A stretch of 64,000 bases of DNA from assembly GCA_960531495.1 (NCBI GenBank), contig OY482860.1, positions 31,262,276-31,326,275 of the forward strand, read 5' to 3'. The position numbers were made by a program, and so were the translations under genes. Positions 12,378-24,300 of this stretch are shown here, in pieces (position 1 is the first letter of the stretch; every line of letters begins with the position of its first letter). The stretch is from Zeus faber. Lineage: Eukaryota; Chordata; Actinopteri; Zeiformes; Zeidae. Below the pieces are notes generated by a model, which was given only the letters and a program-made list of their open reading frames with translations, was not told where the DNA came from and did no database searches.

Positions 12378-15300
12378 ATAATAAGGAGAAAGCGCTTAGG
12401 AAAAGCATTTCAACCAGTTCTGTTACTGGCAGTAAAACCTCTTTCATGTAATGTCCTGTTGGAATAAATTGACCACCACAACGACAGGGTTACAGCTAGA
12501 TAGACATCTGACTTATGGAGAGTTTTAAAGTCCATTCCAGTTGGAACCGGCTGTGGTAAGTGCATTCTGGGATACTGATACTCACTCAGAAAACTGCACA
12601 GGAGCCAATCGGCTTCTGCTTTCTTAAAGTCAGTGCTTTGGAATGTTCTCAAGTGGCCGATTGGAAAGATACATCGAGCAATTGTAATGTCTGCAATGTT
12701 GAATCCATCGTCTGATTTATGTGTTTGTCTTTACATTTGCCATTGATTGGCTGCAACACACCTGGTGGACAGGTGAAGTATTACAGTTGAAGTGTCTCAA
12801 TGGATATAAAAGTACTTTTCAATGGGCCGCCATATGCGGTTCTGGTTTGAAACCTCTGAACTGTGTGTGAACTAGTGTAACTTTTAGCTTTCATCTGCAA
12901 ACCATTAACACCTTTGTCCCGTGAAATGTTGCATGAAGGAGGCGACATAAGAGGTGTATTAAAGCTTGGCACAGCTGGTGGCCAAATGCTGCCTTTCCAA
13001 CTGAAAATAACTATTTGTTTTGCCTTTTGCTACTTTTGGGATTAAAGCATATCATGACCACTTGAAATATTATAAAACATTGTGAATTATTCTTATGATT
13101 GACATGCATAATTCCATTGATGCCTTCTTGGTCCCTCTCGGTTATCAGTGATTAACAACTGATATTTCAAGGCTTTTGTGTCAATGTCGTAAATGAGAAT
13201 TTTTGAAACAAAGCAGCCGAGTGTGAACAAACGAGGGATGAACCGGGGTTAGAAATATATGCAATATATGCAGGATATGCAATTTGGAATCAGAGCACAG
13301 GATCAGTGAAAGGCAACTTTAAAGAAAAATAGCTTCACCGGCACATCTGTGGAAGAGCGTTGCGTCTGGTCCTGCTGAATGTGCTGGTCAGAGGAATGAA
13401 CAATACTTCTCAATCTCTCTCTGCATCGCAGCAAGTTCAAGTCTCTTATTTCCTGTGTTCCCAGCCAAAGCTCCGCCCCTGGGGTATGTTTGTAAGGAGA
13501 TGGAAGATGCGCCCTGCAGCGCTGAGCTCCAGGAGCTCACCGGGTGACCACCCTGCGGTCGCCTCCACCATCCTCAAGTCGGGATTTATAAACACATGGA
13601 GAACTGCAGCATATTTCATGAGCTTCAGTTTACCTCTTCTGCCGCTGAAGAGAGTATTGTTCTCGATCTGCCTTTGGATGTTGCACTCAGTGACTCACGA
13701 CGAGTCTTTTCTGACAGCGAGCGCTGCAGCCAATCACAGGTTGTTAATTTTGGGCAGAAGGTGACGACAGAACTTGTCAACTCATTTCATGTTCAGGTTG
13801 TTTCTTCTTCACTAAACAGGCTGTTTAGTTTAACATGCTATTGCCTGATTGGCTCCCTGCCCCGCCTATCTCCCCAAGGGTCACATGATTAGAGGCATGT
13901 CTTACATCGTGCTCCAAGTTGATTGGCTGGAGTCTGAGCATGAAATCACACTGGAGGCCAGATCTGAGCCGTGTGTTGTGTTTGGTCAAAATGTCAGGTT
14001 GAGACAGATTCCACCTTCTCTCCAGTTCCACCCAGAGCATCGGGCGAAAACATTGACAAATCAAATGACATGGGACTCTTTTAAAGGCCACTGGAGGCCC
14101 ACCATCCCACTGCCCCACTCACAACCTGTTATATACACATTATTCTTTTTGATAGTATTTTTTACTCCGTTGCAGATTCTCTTGGGCGTTTTCTTCGTCC
14201 TGGTGGCTCTGCTCTTCATCGTTTCCCTCTTCATCTCAAAGTGAGTCTTTGCATCATCCAAATCAGAATTCTAATGTAACATAACACATGTTTTTCATGT
14301 CTTTAATATGCAGGATTGACATGAACCATGAGCTTGTGTTTCAGTTTGGATAAAGCACTGCACTCCGCTGGCGTCAGTCAGGGCTTCATCATCTTCGGCA
14401 CCAACATCACCAACCCCCTGAACGAGCTGCTGTTGGCGCTGCAGCCGGTGAGTCGGGGTCAGGGTCACCCCCGTCCCACATCTCCTTCATTCCCCATGAG
14501 TTGTGGAGGTCGTTATGTGTTAAACCTTCCCAAGACAAGAGTTAAGGCTTGGTTGTCAACAGACAGATAAAAATATCTTAATAGTAGTTGTGTTGAAGTT
14601 GATACATTCTTTTAAATACATTTTTTATATACTAATACTAATAGTACTACATATCAGTTATAATAACACAGTACTCGAGTAGTACTGCATCTCAGTTATA
14701 ATAATACAGTACTACTAGTAGTACTACATATCAGTTATACTAATACAACTAGTAGTACTACATAGTGTATCAGTTATACTAATAGTACAACATTTCAGTT
14801 ATAATAATACAGTACTACTGGTAGTACTACATATCGGTTACACGAATAGTAATACTAGTAGTATAATATAATCAACAGTAAAGAGGAGATGCTGTTCCTT
14901 TCATTGTCCCAGCTTGTGATTGGTCGACGTGAAGGTAAATAAGGAAGGAGGTAGGGTAGGAAGGAGTAGCTGTGTTGTCAGCGCAGGCTCTGGGTTCAGT
15001 GCGGCAGCTTCCCATCGTCCTGACTCCAGGTCACAACATCCTCCGTCACGCTTACTCCGCATCGGTATTCAGAGAAAGAGAAAAGACTGACAGATCAGAC
15101 AGGAAATTACATGATAAAAAAATGACTGACAGGTTGTGGAATCGATTACATGTCTGATGTCAATATCTGCAAATGTGACACCCCCCCCAGCCCCCTGGAC
15201 AGAATGCGTCCGGAATGGGAAACGTTTCCAAGGTCATGATGAAATGAGAACAGTGAAATTCCCTGTGCTGTGTTTTCATGCTTTGGTTTTTCAGTGCTGA

Positions 15301-18300
15301 CGGCTGCAATGGGTGTCGGCCCACTAACAATACCCAAGCTACCATAAGGCGTGACCATAAGCTGCACAGGGATCATCCTCTCCACATCCTGTACTTGGCG
15401 AGATGTCTGTTATCATCTGCGGTCAATGTTCTACAGCTGTTAATCAAAAGAAAAGCAGCATTAATTTAATAGATGGCTCGTAGCCTGTAATCTGCCTGTT
15501 ATCTGCCCACGGTGAGCGCTCATGGTCTCACACCTCAGGATTAATAGTTTTCTGTGGACATGATAATAACTGCCGGTCTTTAGCGGCTGATAAGCAGAAC
15601 GTCCGTCCGCTTTGGGCTCAGTAACTAATTATGATCTCATGTGCGATGCTGAGCCTGATGCAGCTGAAATCCTTCTCAGGTTTTCCCGTTGGACTACGTC
15701 CTGATCACCGTCATCACTGTGTACTTCGTGCTCACGTCCATGGCCGGCATTCGCAACATGGGCATCTGGTTCTTCTGGATCAGGGTACGAGGGAACCCAG
15801 CAACGCCTATGTTTTAACATTTTTGGGTTGAACTGTAAGAATTCCGTCCAAGTGACTTTGAACCTGCTCTTTCTCAGCTGTACAAAATCAGAGCAAAGAG
15901 AACGCGTCCTCAGGCTCTCCTGTTCCTCTGCATGATCCTGCTGCTGATCGTCCTTCACACCAGCTACATGATCTACAGCCTTGCTCCTCAATACGTCATG
16001 TACGGCAGCCAGAAGTATCTGGTACAGGTAGGCAAGGACTCCACTAAGCAGCGTCGTTCTGGACCTTTAAAATCTAATGGACCTTTAAAAACATCCTGGA
16101 CCTTTATAATGTACTGGACCTTTAAAACATCCTGGACCTTTATAATCTACTGGACCTTTAAAACATCCTGGACGTTTTCAAGGTACTGGACCTTTAAAAC
16201 ATCCTGGACCTTTACAACGTCCTATACCTTTATAATGTACTGGACCGTTAAGACATCCTGGATGTTTTCAAGGTACTGGACCTTTAACACACCCTGGACC
16301 NNNNNNNNNNNNNNNNNNNNNNNNNNNNNNNNNNNNNNNNNNNNNNNNNNNNNNNNNNNNNNNNNNNNNNNNNNNNNNNNNNNNNNNNNNNNNNNNNNNN
16401 NNNNNNNNNNNNNNNNNNNNNNNNNNNNNNNNNNNNNNNNNNNNNNNNNNNNNNNNNNNNNNNNNNNNNNNNNNNNNNNNNNNNNNNNNNNNNNNNNNNN
16501 CATACGACCGCGATGCACTCATGGATATAAAAATTTCCCTAAACGAACAACTTTGGGACTTTTTATCCGTGGGAGCAGAGTGGCCGGCGGAAATCCTACG
16601 AGGGAACACTCAACAACAACAACAACTACAACAAAAATGGAGCCGCTGTTCCACGAGCGGGCCCACGGAGGAAGCACCGAGGTAAACGAGGCGGCATTCG
16701 GGTCAGAATGAGGACGCAACCTTACCGTCCACCTCTGCCAAGCATCCTTCTTGCTAAAGTCCAGTCCATGGAGAACAAGATGGATGAACTTCGAGCGAGG
16801 ATTCAATTCCAGCAAGATACGAGGAACTGTTGCGTCCTCTGCCTGACGGAAACATGGCTGACCCCACTGGTGCCGGATGAAGCCATACGTCCAGCCGAGG
16901 CCTTCTCCGTGTTCCCCGGCGACAGAACGGGAGAGTCGGGGAAATCCAAAGGTGGAGGCGTCTGCCTAATGGTAAACAACCGCTGGTGTAACGCCAACAA
17001 CACCAAATTCCTCTCCCACTCCTGCTCGCCGAACCTGGAACAGCTGACCATACTATGCCGTCCATTTTATCTCCCCCGGGAATTCAGCACGGTCATCATT
17101 ACAGCCGTTTATATCCCACCGCAAGCGGACACCGACGCAGCTCTGTCGGTTCTGCACGATGTGTTGTGCGGATTTCAGAACAGACATCCCGACGCGGCTG
17201 TGGTGGTGACTGGGGACTTTAACAGGGCCAACCTGAAAAAAGTTCTGCCGAATTTCCACCAACACATCACGTGTGCCACCAGGGGAGACAGAACTCTGGA
17301 CCATTGTTACACTCCTTACAAGAACGGATACAAGCCCATCTCGCTCCCTGCTTTCGGGAAATCAGATCACGCCGCGATCTCGCTGCTTCCTGTTTACAGG
17401 CCTCTGATCGCGCGGGATCTGGTGGTGACGAGGGAAGTGAAGCGGTGGACGGACCAATCAGAGGCTGCGCTTCAGGACGCTCTGACTGACGTAGACTGGG
17501 ACATGTTCCAAACAAGTTCAAGTGACGTCAGCGAGTTTACGGAGGCTGTAGTAAGTTTTGTGGCTACGCTAGCGGATAATATTGTTCCCACGGTGAAAGT
17601 TCGAATATTTCCAAACCAGAAACCATGGGTTGATAAATCCATCCGCTGCGCTCTGAATGCGCGCACGGCCGCTTACAACGACGGACTTGTATCTGGTAAC
17701 ATGGACAATTACAAAGCGGCTTCGTACAATCTGTGGAGGGCGGTGAGGGACGCCAAACGGACGTACAGAGAGACCGTGGAGCTGCAGATGGAGCGGGGGG
17801 ACACACGACGCTTGTGGGAGGGGCTGCGAACAATAACAAACTACAAGAGCAGCTCCTCCCCAGCCACGAGTGTGGACGCCTCCCTGGCCAACCAACTGAA
17901 CTCCTTTTATGCGCGGTTCGAGTCTGGCAGCAGCACCGCTAGCTCGCCGGCAAATTGGAGTTACACCGCTGGGGATGAGCGCGCACTCTCAGTGTCCGTG
18001 CACGAGGTCAGGAGGGCTCTGATGCGGGTGAACACCAGGAAAGCTGCGGGTCCAGATGGCATATCTGGGCGAGTACTGAAGACCTGTGCTAACCAGCTAG
18101 CTCCGGTGTTCACCACAATATTCAACATCTCCCTGGCTGAATCAGTGGTCCCGTCCTGCTTCAAGAGGTCCACCGTCGTTCCTGTCCCGAAGATCGCCTC
18201 TCCAACCTGCCTGAATGACTACCGTCCGGTGGCCCTCACCTCGGTGGTCATGAAGTGTTTCGAGAGGCTGATTAAGGATTACATCTGCGCCTCCCTCCCC

Positions 18301-21300
18301 CGCACCTTGGACCCGTTGCAGTTCGCGTACCGGCAGAACAGATCCACGGATGACGCGGTCTCCCAGGTACTGCACACCACGCTCACGCACCTGGATGGCC
18401 AGAAGGGGGCCTATGTGAGAATGCTGTTCATTGATTATAGTTCAGCTTTCAACACCATAGTTCGCACCAGACTGGCTGTCAAGCTGATGGTGGTCAAGGT
18501 GGGGAAGTACATGTCAAGCTCCCTCACCCTGAATACAGGATCCCCCCAGGGCTGCGTCCTCAGCCCCCTACTGTACTCCCTGTACACACATGACTGTGTG
18601 GCCAGGTCCAGCTCCAACACCATCATCAAGTTTGCTGACGACACCGTGGTCGTGGGCCTGAGCACCGACTGCGATGAGAAGGCCTACCGCGAGGAGGTGG
18701 CTGACCTGTCACTCTGGTGCCAGGACAACAGCCTCCACCTGAACGTCAGCAAAACCAAGGAGCTGATTGTGGACTTTAGGCGTGGATCACAATCGAGGAC
18801 GCACGCGCCCTTATGGATTAATGGGACTTCTGTCGATAGGGTGAGCAGCTTCAGATATCTGGGAGTCCACATCACAGAGGACTTAACATGGACTGTTCAC
18901 ACAGACACTCTGGTGAGAAAGGCGAGGCAGCGTCTCTACCACCTCAGGCAGCTGAGGAAATTCCGGGTCTCGGTGAGGATCCTCAAGTCCTTCTACTCTG
19001 GAGCAGTGGAGAGCATCCTGACAGGCAACATCACTGCCTGGTTTGGGAACTGTACTGCCCAGGACAGGTGGGCCCTGCAGAGGGTGGTGCGTTCAGCTGA
19101 ACGTACCACTGGAACTACCCTCCCCCCCTTGCAGGAGTTATACACCAGGAGGTGTAGTAGCAGAGCCCGTAGGATCATGAAGGATCCTCATCACCCCAAC
19201 AACGGACTGTTTCAGCTGCTGCGGTCAGGCAAGCGCCTCCGCAGTCACACAGCGAGAACAGAGACTGAGACGGAGTTTCTTCCCTCAAGCCATCAGAACT
19301 GTCAACGCTGACCTCACCAGGGGTCCTAACTGAGCCATGCACTAGGCTCCACTACCTACTGTACTGTATGTAGCATACTGTACCGCATACTGTATCACTG
19401 TTCAGGGTTGTTCGTGATGCCGTATTGCTGCGCCGTACTGTTGTATACTGTGCTGTATTATCCCAAACACTACCTCACTCTATTCACATTCACATGCCAC
19501 TTTAATTCACATGACACTTTAATTCACATGCCACTTAAAATGCACATATCTGTATATACATAGCCATATTCCTTCAACCTATTCCATTTTATTTCAATTT
19601 ATTTTTATTGTATTTTATTCTATAAGTATTCCACTTACCGTATTACGTTTTAGGAGTCAGTTAGTCGGTCTATTAGAAAGGAATTTTCTACTTTTTATTT
19701 TATTTTTTATTTTTTCCTTGGACATATTGTGTGCTATCACCGGGTGCGTTGCATTACATTTCACTGCATATATGTATGAAAGTATGTATATGTATGTGAC
19801 AAATAAAAAATCTTGAATCTTGAAACCCAATATATCTGTTCAGGTACTCCTCACATAATGACCGAGTTATATATATACATACGTATATACACCGCTTTCC
19901 AAATTATTATGCAAATTGGATTGAAGTGTCATAAACATTACATTTGTTTTTCAATTTAACTCACGAATGGTATTGTGTCTCGGGGCTCCTTGGATCACTG
20001 CAATCAATCTCAGACACCTGTGATAATAAAAGGATCTCTCTGCTGCCGAAAAGCCTCAAATAGTGCAATGCCTTGGACAAGGTATGAAAACATTAGATTT
20101 TTCACAAAAACGTAAGCGTGAACATCGTTCTATGAAGAGATTTGTGGCTGATTCAGAGCACAGACGGGTTGGTGCAGATAAAGGCAGAATGAGGAAGGTT
20201 TCTGCCACAACTTCATGTGATGAAGAGAGCAGCTGCTAAAATGCCGTTACAAAGCAGCAAACAGGTATTTGAAGCAGCTTGTGCCTCTGGAGTCCAGCCA
20301 ACCTCAAGGTGTAGGATCCTCCAGAGGCTTGCAATTGTGCATAAAGCTACTATTGGGCCCCCCCTAAGCAATGCTCACAAGCAGAAAGGGTTGCAGGGGG
20401 CCCAGAAATACATGAAGTGTCACGACCAGAACTGGGAGAGACCCAAACGCACGACACAGGGAGACGGAAGGCAGGCAAAGGATGTTTATTAGCCTTGACG
20501 GTGGAGCTGGCCGGGTGGACCCGGTCGGGTAGGGATGGAGCAGGGCAGGGCAGGGATGATGTTGACCAGGAGATGGGGTCCCAGATCCGGGTGGAGAGAC
20601 GGGGAACCAGGCTGGATGGAGATGGACGGGCAGCCTTGGTCGACGAGCGGAGACAGGCAGGTAAACCGGGCTGGCTGGATTTGGAGAGACAGACTGGGTC
20701 GATGAGAGGAGACAAGCAGGTAAGGGGAAGATGAGACAACGAGACATAAACTAGGAACTGCCTCTTCCTGACAGAATCAGCTGCTGGAGCTGCTCTATGT
20801 TCAGCTGCAGCTCCAGTGTTCCAAGTCTTGATCCTCTGACAAAGATCTCCAGTGTGTTGATCTTTGTGGAGTAGCAGATCGTCCAAACACGGCAGCCATG
20901 TTGGATCTCAGTACTTGTTTGCTGTGTCAAATTAGGTTCAAGGTTCAAGAGGTTTATTAGTCACATACATATACATACTTTCATACATATATGCAGTGAA
21001 ATGTAATGCAACGCACCCGGTGATAACACACAATATGTCCTAGGGAAATTTCTTTCTAATAGACCAACTAAATGATTCCTAAAACGTAATACAGTAAGTC
21101 GAATACTAATAGAATAAAATAAAAATATATAGAATAAAATAAAATACAATAAAATGAAATAAAATGGAATAGATAAAGGGAATATGCTTATGTATATGGA
21201 ATAGGCAATTATGTATATACAGATAGTGGGTTGTTATTTAGTGAGTCTGGGACATTGTGGTGAAGAAGGACCTTTCCCTGCACCAGCATACCCCCTGACT

Positions 21301-24300
21301 CTGGACTTCCTTTTTCTGGACCAGCCGACCCCTAATGCTCCATGGATCTGGTTTCTGGAGAGCAGATGCTGGATGCCAAGCTCCCATTACCTCTTCTCAG
21401 GTTATTAGGCATCCATTAGTCATTTGCTCTCCATAATGGAAATGTATCCACAGCATGGTGTTACCACGGCAACACAGCCAGAGTTCTTCAGACCAGAGGG
21501 ATTCCCCCGAAGGAGAGCATCTCCATCGCCTTAATCTGGTTGACATACACTATGTGCTGCTCCTAGCCTCTGAGGAGGAGAGGCACACCACGGTGTATAT
21601 ATAAACTGTATATCAAGAGAGAATTAATAAAAGCATTTTTTTCGATGATGGTTTTCTAATGTAGACATCCCAGAATGACAATGAGGAGAAGATGTGAAAC
21701 CTTTGAACCTTTCCCAGTGTTTGCTGTCCTGTTCATCTGTGTTTGTAGTCCGGTCTTGTGCTTCTCATCTTTTTTCTAGGATGAATGGAGCAAGCAATGA
21801 AGGAAGTTGTGGAACTACGTGGCTGTCTGTTGCCTAGCAACTGGCTTGTTTCCACGGGGAAAGGGCTGCTGGGAATAGACGGTGGTGATTTCATCAAGTG
21901 TAATTTTCAACAGGAAACTCCATCGATAAATAGTTATTGTATACAGTTATCCATCGATTGCATCACACTCTTTCTTTCCATTTTTATGATGTGTCAAAAC
22001 TGATGGACCTGATCCGTGTTTGAATGGACCCAGTCCGTGTTCGGGTGGCCCGGTCCGTGTTTGAATGGATCTGGTCCGTAATGGGTGGACCCGGTCCGTG
22101 TTCGGACGGACCCGGTCCGTGTTCGGACGGACCCGGTCCGTGTTCGGACGGACCCGATCCTTGTTTGCGTGGACCCAGGCCGTGTTTGGGTGCGCCCGGG
22201 CCGTGTTTGGGTGCGCCCGGGCCGTGTTTGGGTGCGCCCGGGCCGTGTTTGGGTGCGCCCGGGCCGTGTTTGGGTGCGCCCGGGCCGTGTTTGGGTGCGC
22301 CCGGGCCGTGTTTGGGTGCGCCCGGGCCGTGTTTGGGTGCGCCCGGGCCGTGTTTGGGTGCGCCCGGGCCGTGTTTGGGTGCGCCCGGGCCGTGTTTGGG
22401 TGCGCCCGACCAGGTCTCTTCTTTGTGCTGTGTGTTAGGGTGGTTCTGGCGTGAAGCCGTTTCATCCTCACAGAACGGTAGAAATTGAATCTATCTCTGA
22501 TTTTTTCTTGTTTCTTTGGAAGATATTTACCATGAGCCTGAATCTCCTTCTGTAATACTGTAATACTGTAAATACTACAATTTATTAATGTCATATTGCT
22601 CACACACACAGTTTTGAATATAAATTTTGACCTACATACAGTACGTGTGTGTGTCTGGATGAGTTGATGATGAGGAGCAGGTGCTCACCACCAGATACTG
22701 AACAGGCCACAGTGGATATATCTGAATTAAATGTACAAAAAGTGTTGAGAATAATAATAATAGTAATATAATAATAGCAGCAACAATATTAATATCATAA
22801 CTTAGATATATATTTTATTCATCTCTATAGGGAAATCTCAGTGTTGCATCACAGCAAAACAATAGGTAGTAATTATAATAATAAAGTAATCAAAAATGAA
22901 TAAATGTGAAAAATTGGCCATATGTAATAAACCAACAATTTAATAATTAACAATAAACGTCTGCATCAACAATTAACATTCACATATATAAATACAATGT
23001 GTGTACCAGGGTGGAGGACAAAATCCTTCTAATATAAGAAGAACAGAAGAACAATCTTTAATCGTCACACAGCACACCACACTACAACACATGCACATGC
23101 TTTGATGGTGGCCGGTGAAATGAGGCCTCTGCGTTTAACCATCCTGGCTTGTCCTTCCTCCGGGGCCACAGCCAGGAGCAGTGGGCAGCATTCGTGGACG
23201 TGCCCGGCGACCTGGTGATGAGTGTCCATCGCTGGTCAGACCATGATGGTGCATGTTTTTGAGGGGGGTCCTTACTGACGTGAGGTGGAGGAAACCCCAT
23301 GTGAGCACGGGGAGAACATGCAAACTCCACACAGAAAGGCTCCTATTTTGGAGATAACCCACCGGAGCCGCAGGCCTTTTCCTGTGGCCTCCATGTCTCG
23401 CTCTGCTCCGTGCCCTCATCAGGTTGTGACATGAAAACACTAAAGCTCTGAGAAGGCCGGGTGGCGCAGGAGAAGGAGTGCTTTTAGATGAGGTACACAG
23501 GCTGGTATTAACTCTGTCCATAATGCATGAGGGATCATGGCTGCCTGATCCTCATGGAGGTGGTTTGAAGGTGGAGTGGGTCAGCGCTACACACTTATAC
23601 ATTGAGACCACTGCAGAGAGCCATCTGCGGCTGGGAAGCAGGTGAGCAGCTGGAGGACGAGGTGGAGGACAAGGGTGGAGGTGAAGAAACACACTTCTTT
23701 ATTATCTGTTGCTGACCCTGGTCCCTCCACCTTATCCACCCTCTGCTCTGGGCTGGAGGCTTAACGTTAAACTAAAGCTGGTGGAGGAGGGTGTGGCTTC
23801 AGGAACACTATGTGGTTGCGCTGTGCTGGGTGGAGTGCAGCAGGCGGAGCTTGGCTCTCCAGATGGCTCTGTGACCGAGCCGGAGAGGACTGCTCCATCT
23901 CTCCCTGTCCTCACGCTGTGAGGAGGAAAACCATCTGGGAGTCGATCTCAACCTTTTCAATTGATCCAGAATTGAGAGAATTGCTTCAGTCGACTCCCCT
24001 GTTGTACTGCGTCACAGCCCGTTGTACTGCGTCACAGCCTGTTGTACTGCGTCACAGCCCTTTGTACTGGGTCACAGCCCTTGTACTGCGTCACAGCCCG
24101 TTGTACTGCGTCACATCCCGTTGTACTGCGTCACAGCCCGTTGTACTGCGTCACAGCCCGTTGTACTGCGTCACAGCCCTTTCTACTGTGTCACAGCCCG
24201 TTGTACTGCGTCACAGCCAGTTGTACTGCGTCACAGCCCATTGTACTGCGTCACATCCCGTTGTACTGCGTCACATCCCATTGTACTGCGTCACAGCCAG

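Noticed and set aside
16708-19311. Host gene for an RT-like protein
   Set aside because: Endonuclease-RT order and the LINE tail show a retrotransposon.
20350-20886. - strand Pro/Ser-rich ORFs of 127 and 178 codons
   Set aside because: Overlap the Tc1 stub and an unclassified GC-rich repeat; no recognisable domain.
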